Below are positions 34,385 through 42,985 of a stretch of DNA of 64,000 nt, piece after piece. Numbering within the stretch: position 1 is the stretch's first letter; every line of letters begins with the position of its first letter. The DNA lies in NCBI GenBank assembly GCA_031963415.1, contig JASSUI010000001.1, positions 1,798,001-1,862,000 on the forward strand, read 5' to 3'. The notes beneath the pieces are model-generated. The model was given only the letters and a program-made list of their open reading frames with translations, ran no database searches and was not told where the DNA came from. The stretch is from JASSUD01 sp031963415 (GTDB taxonomy: Bacteria > Pseudomonadota > Gammaproteobacteria > Burkholderiales > Burkholderiaceae). The position numbers were made by a program, and so were the translations under genes.

Positions 34385-34500
34385 AATTAAGGGTTTGGGT
34401 GTCGCGGTGAGGAGCGAATCTTGGCTTGTTGCGATGGAGATGGTGTCGATGTTTAAAAGGCGGTTGTGTTGGGATTCCTTCGCCACCCCAATCTACGTCT
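34385..34500. repeat. Palindromic element, family P5
   Basis: GTTGGGAT (34468-34475), loop TCCTTCGCC and ACCCCAAT (34485-34492) form the P5 hairpin. The left part has CGCGGTGAGGAGCGAATC, an inverted relative of the right end. The right end CTACGTC supplies the cutA stop codon (TAG on the minus strand, 34493-34495). Confidence 0.6.
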
Positions 34501-34807
34501 GCGTTAATACCCACTGCGCGTACGTGGGTGCAGCAGAGGCCGCCCAGGTCAAAATTTCTGGGGTTTCATAAGGATGCTGCTCAGCAATCAGATTGCTGAG
34601 CGCTTGCGTATGAGCGGGAGAGGTTTTGAAGAGTAGTGGAATTTCGTAAACGTCTTCCAGCTTACCTTGCCAGACATAACGTGACCGTGCCGGCGCAAGC
34701 TGTGTGACGCAGGCGGCGAGTCGAGTCTCAAGGACGCTTTGCGCCAGTGCTTCAGCAGCCTCGGCATTGGGTAAAGTCGTCAGAATGAGCATTACGGTAT
34801 CTGTCAT
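34493..34807 (-). CDS. cutA: Divalent-cation tolerance protein CutA
   Basis: 104 residues, slightly short of the usual 105-115. CutA forms stable ferredoxin-like trimers linked to metal tolerance. Family motifs seen are LTTLPNAEAAEALAQSVLETRLAACV, the YVWQGKLEDVYEIPLLFKTS strand pair and HPYETPEIL. The stop codon lies in the end of a P5 element, so the last two or three residues may be element-derived. The neighbour on the island side is the NACHT-WD40 gene; mltA lies upstream on the same strand. Confidence 0.93.
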   Translation of the reverse strand: MTDTVMLILTTLPNAEAAEALAQSVLETRLAACVTQLAPARSRYVWQGKLEDVYEIPLLFKTSPAHTQALSNLIAEQHPYETPEILTWAASAAPTYAQWVLTQT

Positions 34808-34864
34808 CGTATAAGACTGATCGTATAAATGGAGCTCTTATGACACCCCAACATGAACAGGTTC

Positions 34865-35965
34865 TTAGGGCTTTGGTATCAGCAGCCACATACGCCCAGA
34901 TTGTTTCATTTTTCCTGCCAGCTCGCCGGCTTGATCGCCGAGTCCCCAGAAGTAATCTGCTCGTACTTTCCCTTTGATTGCTGCGCCCACATCTTGAGCA
35001 AAGACTAGACGGTTAAGCGGTTCGCTTTTGAGTGGTCGGGTGGTGGCTAAAAAGACGGGCATCCCCAACGGGATTGAAGTTGGGTCGACGGCAATTGACC
35101 GTTCTGGGGTCAGAGGCACGCCTAATGCGCCGGCTGGACCCGTGTTCTGATCAATAGTGCCACTGCCGGTCGCAGGCACTTCTTTAAAAAACACAAAGCG
35201 CGGATTCACAGCCAGTACGCTTTCAACTTCCGTTGGGTGAATGCGCGCCCACTCCTTCAACCCTTGCATCGTAGTCTGTGCAGCTGTGAGTTTGCGTTGA
35301 TTGATTAGCCAACGCCCAATGGATTGATAGGGTTGCCCGTTGGTGCCGTTATAACCCACTCGCATCACGCTGCCATCGTCCAGCAAAATGCGGCCTGAGC
35401 CTTGTATTTGCAGGAAAAACGCATCAATTGGATTATCGACATACACCAATTCAGAACCCTTTAGTACGCCACTTTTGAGAAGCTGCGCGCGTTCAGGTAG
35501 CTTCTGACCGAGCTTGTAATTCGCCGGCCAACGGTACAGTGGGTGTAAGTAGGGCGCGCGCGGCGTGCGTGAACCATGCAATAGAGGTTCGTAGTAGCCC
35601 GTTATTAATCCTTGGACTGAGCCATTGCTGTTGGAGAGTTGGAAAGGAGTGAAATAACGCTCAAAAAAAGCGCGTATGCTCGCTGTATCCGTATCGTTTA
35701 GCTGGGTAGCAGCAGTGCAAATAGGCTTCCATTTGGCTAACACTTGCATACGCAAGCAGTTGCTGCGTAACGCACTCGTTACACCGATCAGCGAGTCATC
35801 CTGCCATCCTTCAACTTGCTGCCAAGCGGCTGGCGTTATCGGTTGCGGGGCGAGAGCATCGGGGGAGAGTGACTTGTTAGGCAGGGGCCGATGGGTTGCG
35901 CATGAGGCTAATAAAATCAACGAGCACGCGCATATCCAAGTGCTGATACTTTTTATAAAACGCAT
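34865..35965 (-). CDS. mltA: Membrane-bound lytic murein transglycosylase A
   Basis: 366 residues. The lipoprotein signal ends in LILLASCATHRP (lipidated Cys about residue 22), placing it on the inner face of the outer membrane. MltA cleaves the murein glycan strand with 1,6-anhydro ring formation. Family motifs are LITGYYEPLLHGSRT, VDNPIDAFFLQIQGSGRILLDDG, GYNGTNGQPYQSIGRWL, NPRFVFFKE, and the 3D domain with catalytic Asp in RLVFAQDVGAAIKGKVRADYFWG. It lies between apaG and cutA on the same strand. Confidence 0.96.
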   Translation of the reverse strand: MRFIKSISTWICACSLILLASCATHRPLPNKSLSPDALAPQPITPAAWQQVEGWQDDSLIGVTSALRSNCLRMQVLAKWKPICTAATQLNDTDTASIRAFFERYFTPFQLSNSNGSVQGLITGYYEPLLHGSRTPRAPYLHPLYRWPANYKLGQKLPERAQLLKSGVLKGSELVYVDNPIDAFFLQIQGSGRILLDDGSVMRVGYNGTNGQPYQSIGRWLINQRKLTAAQTTMQGLKEWARIHPTEVESVLAVNPRFVFFKEVPATGSGTIDQNTGPAGALGVPLTPERSIAVDPTSIPLGMPVFLATTRPLKSEPLNRLVFAQDVGAAIKGKVRADYFWGLGDQAGELAGKMKQSGRMWLLIPKP

Positions 35966-35996
35966 ATTATTTTTGTCCGAAAAAGCTTAGAGAGGC

Positions 35997-36075
35997 GTCG
36001 AATCAATCGGGAGCAAGAACATCTTTGCTGCCGTTACTATAGTACGGCAAAGCGGCCGTCCTTGTTTATCTTATC
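35997..36075. repeat. Partial palindromic element, family P2
   Basis: AATCAATCGGGAGCAAG matches the inner left arm of P2, and the centre GCTGCCGTTACTATAGTACG resembles the GTAC core. The outer right arm is missing. Confidence 0.45.
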
Positions 36076-36097
36076 TCACCTAAACCTATCATTTTGC

Positions 36098-36200
36098 GCG
36101 ACGTAGGTTCAGGTGAGTGTGAACTCTGGTGTGTTGCGAGGGTGAGGGTGTTGTTCAGAAGGCGCTTGTGTTGGGGTTCCTTCATCGCCCCAGTCTACGT
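36098..36200. repeat. Palindromic element, family P5
   Basis: Ends GACGTAGGTTCAGGTGAG and CATCGCCCCAGTCTACGTC are inverted with mismatches. The inner hairpin is GTTGGGGT/GCCCCAGT (36170-36194). It lies between apaG and mltA, which share a strand. Confidence 0.65.
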
Positions 36201-36309
36201 CGCCCACAATGAGAGGTTGTGGTGAAGTATGAGCTCCAACATATGTTCCGGTAACGTTAATGTTTGCACCAGTCTGCCTGATTCTTGTGGGGGACTTGCA
36301 GAGGTTCCT

Positions 36310-36684
36310 TTAATGCAGCATGTGGGGCATGCACAGAGCAAACTCAGGAATTGGGGCGTCAAAGCGAAAACCATCTTCAGCTACGCAAAAATAACTACCC
36401 TGCATGCTACCTGTTGGCGTGTTAAGAAGGGCCCAACTTGTATATTCAAATTGTTCGCCCGGCCGTAAAAAGGGTTGCTGTCCAACCACACCAAGCCCTT
36501 TCACTTCTTGTATCTGGTTCTTGTTATCGATAATCAACCAATGACGGGCGATCAATTGGATGCCTACCCGACCAGAATTATAAATAGTGATCTTATACGC
36601 GAAAGCAAACTGTTGTTGATGGGGTTTAGATTGCTGAGCTAAATAATAGGCGTGCGGCGTAACGGTGAGTTCGTATTCATTCAT
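36310..36684 (-). CDS. apaG: ApaG protein
   Basis: 124 residues from the ATG at 36684, the exact usual length of Burkholderia ApaG. The frame is open upstream, but those 36 residues are unlike the family. ApaG is a small fibronectin-III/immunoglobulin-like fold of uncertain function, linked to Co2+ resistance and Mg2+ efflux in enterobacteria. Motifs: FAYKITIYNSGRVGIQLIARHWLIID, VKGLGVVGQQPFLRPGEQFEYTSW, and GSMQGSYFCVAEDGFRFDAPIPEF. It lies upstream of mltA and divergent from rpe, as in Burkholderia. Confidence 0.95.
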   Translation of the reverse strand: MNEYELTVTPHAYYLAQQSKPHQQQFAFAYKITIYNSGRVGIQLIARHWLIIDNKNQIQEVKGLGVVGQQPFLRPGEQFEYTSWALLNTPTGSMQGSYFCVAEDGFRFDAPIPEFALCMPHMLH

Positions 36685-37029
36685 GGCAGGCGCCCATAGA
36701 GCAGGTGCTGATGTGAGTAACAGTTTTTTGTGGACCGTGAAAATAGGATGTATCGACCAGCTCATTCTGCGTGAAGCCAGCTTTGATCGCAAGTATAGCT
36801 TTCGTTATAGGCCGTTCGTCTCGCAAAGAGGGAAGGGGCGAAGCGAAAAAGATGAATTATGTCGTGCATGCTGAGGACAGTTAAAATAGACACGGTTTTT
36901 TATGGCAAGGTATGCGCAGTCTCGACGCTGTCTTGCTTAAGAGCCTGTCTATCATCTCAAGGATGAGAGTTAACACGAATGCAAAAAGCATTTTGATTAT
37001 TTTCCACACCGCTTCAATAACGTGCACTC
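36685..37029. other. apaG-rpe divergent spacer
   Basis: 345 bases with no gene recognised. Near 36940-36975 AGAGCCTGTCTATCATCTC resembles an end of the P5 elements. Promoters for apaG and rpe presumably lie here; none is distinct. Confidence 0.35.
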
Positions 37030-37728
37030 ATGACCCAACCTCAACAATATCGCCTTGCCCCGAGTATTCTTTCCGCTGATTTTTCGCAGTTAGGCGAAGA
37101 AGTGCGAAATGTTATCGCTGCTGGTGCTGATTGGATTCACTTTGATGTGATGGATAACCACTACGTGCCGAATTTGACTGTTGGCCCGCTTGTTTGCGAA
37201 GCGATACGTCCGCATGTAAAAGCACCGATTGATGTGCATTTGATGGTGCAGCCGGTAGATCGTTTAGTGGTTGATTTTGCCAAAGCGGGTGCGGATTTAA
37301 TTACTGTGCATCCGCAAGCTTCTGAGCATCTTGATCGCACCCTCGCGCTGATTCGTGAGCAAGGGTGCCAAGCTGGTTTAGCGTTTAATCCAGCTACATC
37401 CCTTGATTATCTTGAGCATGTGATGGACCGGCTTGATCTGATTTTGATTATGTCGGTGAACCCAGGCTTTGGCGGACAGAAGTTTATTCCCGAAGCGTTG
37501 AAGAAAATCCGCGCAGCGCGCGCGCGTATCGAGGCTTATCGGGCAGAGAGCGGGCGTGATATCAAGCTTTCTGTTGATGGCGGTGTCAACGCGAATAATA
37601 TCGCGCAGATTGCCGCGGCAGGTGCCGATACTTTTGTCGCTGGCTCAGCCATTTTTGCTCAGCCTGATTATGCGAAAGCAATTCAGGGGCTACGCGAAGC
37701 ACTAGCGAAAGGTGTGACTGGCATTTAA
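37030..37728 (+). CDS. rpe: Ribulose-phosphate 3-epimerase
   Basis: 232 residues. It interconverts ribulose 5-phosphate and xylulose 5-phosphate in the pentose phosphate pathway. The TIM barrel motifs are APSILSADFSQLGEEV, WIHFDVMDNHYVPNLTVGP (metal ligands), DVHLMVQ, LILIMSVNPGFGGQKFIP, and the phosphate site LSVDGGVNANNI with FVAGSAIF. It is followed 66 bases later by trpE. In Burkholderia a gph phosphoglycolate phosphatase gene normally lies between the two; it is absent here. Confidence 0.97.
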   Translation: MTQPQQYRLAPSILSADFSQLGEEVRNVIAAGADWIHFDVMDNHYVPNLTVGPLVCEAIRPHVKAPIDVHLMVQPVDRLVVDFAKAGADLITVHPQASEHLDRTLALIREQGCQAGLAFNPATSLDYLEHVMDRLDLILIMSVNPGFGGQKFIPEALKKIRAARARIEAYRAESGRDIKLSVDGGVNANNIAQIAAAGADTFVAGSAIFAQPDYAKAIQGLREALAKGVTGI

Positions 37729-37794
37729 AACCACTTTCCCTGCTAATTTTTTCCAGTCGTTCCCTAGTTTTTTGTCTTTCGGGTTATCTCAAGC

Positions 37795-39288
37795 ATGCCT
37801 TTTATCACCGAATCTGAATTCCAAACACTAGCCGATGCGGGCTATAACCGTATCCCACTCATTTTAGAAACGCTGGCTGATCTTGATACGCCGCTCTCCA
37901 TTTATTTGAAGTTAGCGCAAACACAGAATAACGGCGCTTATTCATTTTTACTCGAATCAGTCGTTAGAGGTGAGCGTTTAGCTCGTTATTCGTTTATCGG
38001 TCTGCCTGGGCGTACTTATTTGCGAGCGAGTGGCACATGTTGCGAAGTCGTGCATGACGCCCAGGTGGTTGAGAGGCACGAAGGTGACCCGTTTGAATTT
38101 ATTGAGCGTTTTCAGGCTCGTTTTAAAGTCGCGCAATCGGCAGGCTTACCTCGTTTTTGTGGTGGGTTAGCCGGTTATTTCGGTTATGACGCGGTGCGCC
38201 ATATTGAGAAAAAACTCGCGCATAGCGCACCACCGGACGACTTAGGCTTACCGGAAATTCAATTATTACTGTGTGAAGAAGTTGCAGTCATTGATAACTT
38301 GGCGGGCAAGCTTTATTTGATTGTGTATGCCGACCCAACGCGACCCCAAGCTTATACGCGAGCGACGGAACGACTTGCTGAGTTACGTGTCCGCTTGCAA
38401 GCAGCAGTACAGCCGCCGTCAATTTGCGCAAGCGAGCGTACCGAGACTCGACGTGAATTTTCTAAGCCAGCGTTTTTACAAGCAGTCCGTCAAGCGCAAG
38501 AATATATTGCTGCAGGCGAGTTGATGCAGGTTCAAATCGGACAGCGTTTAAGCAAACCTTATCGGGATACGCCTTTATCGTTGTATCGGGCGCTACGCAC
38601 GTTAAACCCATCTCCTTATATGTATTTCTACAATTTTGGAGAATTTCACGTGGTCGGCGCGTCGCCTGAGATTTTGGTGCGCCAAGAAGAATGTGAAGAA
38701 GAATGCATCGTCACGATTCGTCCACTCGCTGGTACTCGACCACGCGGCGCTACAGCCGATGAAGATAATACATTGGCAGACGAATTATTAAATGATCCAA
38801 AGGAAATTGCAGAGCATTTAATGCTGATCGACTTGGCTCGTAATGATGTGGGCCGCATTGCGCAAACTGGCTCAGTCAACGTGACGGACAAAATGCAGAT
38901 CGAAAAGTATTCGCATGTCCAACATATCGTTAGCTCAGTAGCAGGACGGTTGAAACCTGGTTTGACAAACTTGGATGTGCTGCGTGCAGTCTTTCCAGCC
39001 GGTACATTATCTGGCGCGCCTAAAGTACGAGCGCTCGAAATTATCGACGAGTTAGAGCCGACTAAACGCGGTTTATATGGTGGTGCTGTTGGCTATTTAT
39101 CTTTCTCTGGCGCAATGGATTTGGCGATTGCGATTCGCACAGGCGTGATCTATCAAGGTAATTTATATGTACAAGCGGCCGCAGGTATTGTTGCTGACTC
39201 GATACCTGAAGCTGAATGGCAGGAAACCGAAAACAAAGCACGGGCTGTGTTAAGCGCCGCTGAGCAAGTGCAAGACGGGTTTGCCTGA
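37795..39288 (+). CDS. trpE: Anthranilate synthase component I
   Basis: 497 residues. It converts chorismate plus ammonia to anthranilate, the first step of tryptophan synthesis, with TrpG supplying ammonia from glutamine. The N-terminal domain has the tryptophan-feedback motif LLES in SFLLESVVRGERLARYSFIG. The catalytic domain has MQVQIGQRLSKP, NPSPYMYF, TIRPLAGTRPRG, ELLNDPKEIAEHLMLIDLARND, VFPAGTLSGAPKVRALEIID, and GGAVGYLSF. The usual downstream trpG-trpD-trpC are not here. Its 3' end overlaps the convergent peroxidase gene by 39 bases. Confidence 0.96.
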   Translation: MPFITESEFQTLADAGYNRIPLILETLADLDTPLSIYLKLAQTQNNGAYSFLLESVVRGERLARYSFIGLPGRTYLRASGTCCEVVHDAQVVERHEGDPFEFIERFQARFKVAQSAGLPRFCGGLAGYFGYDAVRHIEKKLAHSAPPDDLGLPEIQLLLCEEVAVIDNLAGKLYLIVYADPTRPQAYTRATERLAELRVRLQAAVQPPSICASERTETRREFSKPAFLQAVRQAQEYIAAGELMQVQIGQRLSKPYRDTPLSLYRALRTLNPSPYMYFYNFGEFHVVGASPEILVRQEECEEECIVTIRPLAGTRPRGATADEDNTLADELLNDPKEIAEHLMLIDLARNDVGRIAQTGSVNVTDKMQIEKYSHVQHIVSSVAGRLKPGLTNLDVLRAVFPAGTLSGAPKVRALEIIDELEPTKRGLYGGAVGYLSFSGAMDLAIAIRTGVIYQGNLYVQAAAGIVADSIPEAEWQETENKARAVLSAAEQVQDGFA

Positions 39289-40602
39289 GCGGTTTTCTGT
39301 TTTTGAGGGTGGTTGGTAGCCATCGGTTAGTGTTTTTAAAAAGGCGACGATATCCTGAATTTCAGCTTCATCGAGCACCGGCTTATCGCCGGCTCGGCCA
39401 CCGAAAGGAGGATCGAAATTGACGTTGTCATGATAGCGCTTCGGTAAGTCGTCGAACTTAACGAACTGACCGTTAGCATCGCGGGAATACCACTTTTCTG
39501 GTTGTGTATCACGCTCGGTATAAAAGCGCACCGCTTCCTCTAATGTATGTACAAGACCGTTATGAAAAAAGGTTGAGCGTAGTGCGACATTGCGCAGCGA
39601 CGGTGTTCTAAAAAGGCCGCAATATTCAGTGTGGTTTTTCAAATCAGTGCGTTCGGGGCCACAGGCGCCGAGGTCGTAAAAATTAGGATCTTGGTTGACA
39701 CTTAGTGCGCGATTGCGAGGTACGCCCAGGGCAATTAATCCGTAGTCTGTAAATTGAGGCGGTGCGCCGTTTTTAGCTGGCTGGCTACGATGGCAACTGG
39801 CGCAATTACCTTTATTTTCATCATTGAAAAGTTGCAAGCCGTGCCACTCAGCCGAGGTTAATTGCGCTTGCCCTGCAAGATAGGCATCGTACTTACTTGA
39901 ATAAGGGTAAAAGTCAGGTTGGCTTTGTTCAAATACTTCAAGGGCGTGTAAGACGGCTTGAAAAATTTGCTCGTCATCTTGCCAAACCTTCTTGCCAAAG
40001 ATGGCTTTGAAGGTGACAGCATAAGGCGCGTGTCGTACAGCGGCAGCAACTTGAGCAGGCGTGCTTGCCATTTCGACGGGTGAAGTTAAAGGTAAACGTG
40101 CTTGTTGCGCGCCTTGATCGACACGCCCATCCCAAGTCAGTCCGCCGGTTGGGCCGTTATCTATACTGCCGTCTGCTTCATCATCAGCGTCGTAATAGTG
40201 TTCGGTGAAGGGGGGAACCGCTTGTAGATATTTAAGTGAAGGCGCAGCGCGTAAACCTTCACTGAATAGTTTAGGGCCACCAAGCTGCACTGAAAGAGAA
40301 TTGGGTGGGCCGAACGCATGACTGGGACTGTGACAGCTCGCGCAAGACAGCTTGCCGGAGCCAGATAAGGTAGGGTCAAAGAATAATTGACGGCCAAGGG
40401 TCGTTAGATGTTGAACTTGTTGATAAATTGCCGCGCGCGAAGTCACTTGTTTCTGTGCGTTTAGCTGGGAAAGTGGCGCATTTTGTTTGCGTGTCATCGT
40501 CTTATCGCAACCAGCGATAACTAACAGCATACCAAGTAACAGGCAGGTTTTGCTTACACCCGATTTATTCAATGCTTTCTTAATGAGAGTTGTGCTAAAC
40601 AT
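39250..40602 (-). CDS. Di-haem cytochrome c peroxidase / MauG-like lipoprotein
   Basis: About 450 residues from the ATG at 40602. An upstream ATG at 40710 is in frame, but the 36 extra residues are not signal-like and would overlap the divergent gene. The start is followed by a lipobox signal (TCLLLGMLLVIAGCDKT). Two haem sites are visible, KLSCASCHSPSHAFG and GNCASCHRSQPAKNG, as in the bacterial CcpA/MauG family, with FRTPSLRNVALRSTFFHNG and VRFYTERD later. Such enzymes reduce peroxide or modify protein residues in the periplasm. The gene is divergent from a secreted phosphoesterase and convergent with trpE, overlapping its end by 39 bases. Confidence 0.88.
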   Translation of the reverse strand: MFSTTLIKKALNKSGVSKTCLLLGMLLVIAGCDKTMTRKQNAPLSQLNAQKQVTSRAAIYQQVQHLTTLGRQLFFDPTLSGSGKLSCASCHSPSHAFGPPNSLSVQLGGPKLFSEGLRAAPSLKYLQAVPPFTEHYYDADDEADGSIDNGPTGGLTWDGRVDQGAQQARLPLTSPVEMASTPAQVAAAVRHAPYAVTFKAIFGKKVWQDDEQIFQAVLHALEVFEQSQPDFYPYSSKYDAYLAGQAQLTSAEWHGLQLFNDENKGNCASCHRSQPAKNGAPPQFTDYGLIALGVPRNRALSVNQDPNFYDLGACGPERTDLKNHTEYCGLFRTPSLRNVALRSTFFHNGLVHTLEEAVRFYTERDTQPEKWYSRDANGQFVKFDDLPKRYHDNVNFDPPFGGRAGDKPVLDEAEIQDIVAFLKTLTDGYQPPSKTENRSGKPVLHLLSGA

Positions 40603-40621
40603 TTTGATAAAAAGATAAACG

Positions 40622-42343
40622 ATGCAAAAAAATTTATTGGGAGAAGCCCGTTTCACTGAAGGGCAAAAAACATTTTTATGGTTAATGCAGCTACTACAGC
40701 CAGCAGGCATGAACTTGTCGCAGGGAAATAGCTGGTTTTCCCATGCTATTACAAGCTCGATGAGAGCAGCGCGCCGCGTACCTTGGTCTTCAGCTTTCTT
40801 AACGTTTTTTGCTGCACTTTTTTTTACCTTTAATGAGGGAAATGCGGCTTCTGTTAATTCACGTCAGCTTTCATTAATTAAAAATGTGGTTGTGATTTAT
40901 GCAGAAAACCGCAGTTTCGATAATCTTTATGGTCACTTTCCGGGCGCTGACGGCTTAAGAAATGTGACTGCGGCTAACGCGCAGCAACTCGATCGTGACG
41001 GTTCAGTTTTGCCCACTTTACCGCCGATTTGGAATGGTTTAACTGCCACTGGCGTAACTCCTGCTATCACGCAAGCGATGACAGCGCAACTTCCAAATGC
41101 GCCGTTTGCGATTGACGATGTGCAAAGTTTTAATACGCCACTAACTGTTGCGACGCGCGATTTGACTCATCGCTTCTATGAAAATCAAATGCAGATTAAC
41201 GGTGGTAAAAATAATCAATTTGCTGCTTGGAGTAATGCAGGCGCCCTGCCAATGGGACACTACAGTACTGCCGCAGAAACGTTACCGTTATGGAAAATCG
41301 CGCAACAGTATACGCTTGCTGATCATTTCTTTATGGCAGCCTTCGGTAGCTCGTTTCTTAATCATCAATGGTTAATCTGCGCATGCACGCCGTATTATCC
41401 GAAGGCTGATAAAAGTCCTGCCGTGGCTTTAATTTCAGCGGTTGAAGCAGATGGGGTGACGTTAGCGCAAGCCGATAATTCTCCTGCCTCCGCTTTACAG
41501 GGGGCGCCTAAATTTGTTCATTCAGGCAACCTCACCCCTGATTTTTATGCGGTAAATACAATGCAACCGCCTTATCAACCAAGCGCTAATGCCGCCGCAC
41601 CGGGTGGCGACAAGCGTTATGCGGATGCAAGTATAGCCACTACGTTACCACCACAAACTTCTCAAACGATTGGTGATTTGCTGTCAGCAGCAGGTATCTC
41701 GTGGGCCTGGTATAGCAGTGCATGGCAAGCAGCGCTAACTGAGCCAGCCAAGGCAATTTACAAAGCGTTACCTTATGCGCAGCCGAATTTTCAAACCCAC
41801 CATCAGCCGTTTAATTACTTCGCCCAATTTGCACCTGGTACGGCTGCGCGTGCGAAGCATTTGCTGGATGCAGGCATGGAGGGGAAAAAATTTATGCAGG
41901 TGATTGATACAGGCAAATTGCCACAAGTGGCTTTTTATAAGCCGCAGGGCAATTTAAATGAGCACGCTGGTTATGCAGACGTTGCGGCGGGGGACACTCA
42001 TCTGCTACAAGTGATTAAGCATTTACAGGCCAGTCCGCAATGGCCGAATATGCTGATTATCGTGACTTATGATGAAAACGGTGGCTTCTGGGATCACGTC
42101 GCACCGCCTAAAGGAGATCGTTGGGGGCCAGGCATGCGTATTCCCGCCCTCATCATTTCGCCTTTTGCGAAAAAAGGCTATGTCGATCACACACAATATG
42201 ACACGACTTCGATTCTGCGTTTTATCACGCGCCGTTTTAATTTACCCGAGTTACCTGGCTTAAAAGCGCGCAATGCAGCGTTAACTGCGCATGGTGAAAA
42301 ACCGATGAGCGATTTAACGCATGCTTTGAATTTTGCTAAGTGA
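40622..42343 (+). CDS. Secreted phosphoesterase (AcpA/phospholipase C family)
   Basis: 573 residues in the longest frame. Translation more likely begins at 40709 or 40760, where the sequence becomes signal-like (RAARRVPWSSAFLTFFAALF, then NEGNAAS). The body fits the phosphoesterase family of acid phosphatase AcpA and non-haemolytic phospholipase C: NVVVIYAENRSFDNLYGHFPG (metal/nucleophile region), FFMAAFGSSFLNHQWLICA, KLPQVAFYKPQGNLNEHAGYADV, and MLIIVTYDENGGFWDHVAPP with the C-terminal metal ligands. It could release phosphate, or cleave lipid head groups, in the periplasm or outside. AcpA-type acid phosphatase seems more likely than PLC, but the substrate is not decided by sequence. Confidence 0.88.
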   Translation: MQKNLLGEARFTEGQKTFLWLMQLLQPAGMNLSQGNSWFSHAITSSMRAARRVPWSSAFLTFFAALFFTFNEGNAASVNSRQLSLIKNVVVIYAENRSFDNLYGHFPGADGLRNVTAANAQQLDRDGSVLPTLPPIWNGLTATGVTPAITQAMTAQLPNAPFAIDDVQSFNTPLTVATRDLTHRFYENQMQINGGKNNQFAAWSNAGALPMGHYSTAAETLPLWKIAQQYTLADHFFMAAFGSSFLNHQWLICACTPYYPKADKSPAVALISAVEADGVTLAQADNSPASALQGAPKFVHSGNLTPDFYAVNTMQPPYQPSANAAAPGGDKRYADASIATTLPPQTSQTIGDLLSAAGISWAWYSSAWQAALTEPAKAIYKALPYAQPNFQTHHQPFNYFAQFAPGTAARAKHLLDAGMEGKKFMQVIDTGKLPQVAFYKPQGNLNEHAGYADVAAGDTHLLQVIKHLQASPQWPNMLIIVTYDENGGFWDHVAPPKGDRWGPGMRIPALIISPFAKKGYVDHTQYDTTSILRFITRRFNLPELPGLKARNAALTAHGEKPMSDLTHALNFAK

Positions 42344-42359
42344 GATGGATGAAAAGATT

Positions 42360-42380
42360 GGCAGCCTTTTAAAGGCTGCC
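42360..42380 (-). terminator. Terminator between the phosphoesterase and copper-chaperone genes
   Basis: GGCAGCCTTT and AAAGGCTGCC form a ten-base perfect stem with a one-base loop as written. On the minus strand it is followed by AATCTTTTC. It lies between two convergent stop codons and can serve both, with the better U-tract on the minus side. Confidence 0.7.
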
Positions 42381-42387
42381 ACGTAGA

Positions 42388-42846
42388 CTAATGAGCAGAG
42401 GGAGAGGAGGGAGAACGGACGGGCAAAGTTACATTCACTGCTTTTTCATCATCTGAAAACTTCAATTGAACTTGCACTGTACCGCCAGGGACGACGTTAT
42501 GCGTTGGCTTTTCAAACATTAAATGGTAGCCACCCGGTGCTAAAGCAATTTCTTGATGTGCAGGGATGACTAACTTATTGATCTTCATCATTCTGCTCAT
42601 CGTGCCATTCGTTACCGTTTGATGTAAGTCGACTTGCGCGTAATCTGGGCTGGACACAGCGACAAACTCAATCGGTTGGGCAGTTGGATTTTTGAGAGTG
42701 AGGTAGCCTGCCGCTACTCCATTAGGTAGCCAACGCAGCCAAGCTGAATCCGTAGCGATTTGCATTTGACTAGCGGCAAGTACAGCATTTGAAGCACTAA
42801 AGCACATCAAAGCGAAAAGAAGGGAGCGTAGTTTCATCGATTTCAT
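42388..42846 (-). CDS. Periplasmic copper chaperone, PCu(A)C family
   Basis: 152 residues, signal peptide ending near residue 24 (LMCFSASNAVLAAS). The copper-binding His/Met pattern is visible: H and M in VDLHQTVTNGTMSRM, then HLM in PGGYHLMFEKP, with the cupredoxin-like strands AAGYLTLKNPTAQPIEFVAV and GTVQVQLKFSDD. PCu(A)C delivers Cu(I) to the CuA centre of cytochrome oxidase, working with SCO proteins. A SCO gene lies upstream on the same strand, 139 bases away with a P1 palindrome in between. The pair supports oxidase assembly. Confidence 0.93.
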   Translation of the reverse strand: MKSMKLRSLLFALMCFSASNAVLAASQMQIATDSAWLRWLPNGVAAGYLTLKNPTAQPIEFVAVSSPDYAQVDLHQTVTNGTMSRMMKINKLVIPAHQEIALAPGGYHLMFEKPTHNVVPGGTVQVQLKFSDDEKAVNVTLPVRSPSSPSAH

Positions 42847-42889
42847 CCTTTGTTTTAAAGCTTAATAAAAATTAGCCCAGCCCTTGCTC

Positions 42890-42984
42890 AAAACCTATTT
42901 AGGCTCTTCCTAGCGGTCTTATGCCTTTGCTGCTCAATTAAGCATGTGCGGTAAAGAGGGGCAAGAGAGAACCTAAACAAGTTT
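42890..42984. repeat. Palindromic element, family P1, diverged
   Basis: Left arm AAACCTATTTAGGCTCTTCC, right arm GAGAGAACCTAAACAAGTTT. The centre has diverged (CATGTGCGGTAAAG). It lies between the SCO and PCu(A)C genes. Confidence 0.6.
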
Positions 42985-42985
42985 C

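Noticed and set aside
34277..34514. Small minus-strand frames downstream of cutA
   Set aside because: They are made of P5 repeat sequence and AT-rich spacer, with no coding character.
36685..36792. N-terminal extension of ApaG
   Set aside because: The ATG at 36684 gives the exact family length and start; the extra residues are unrelated to it.
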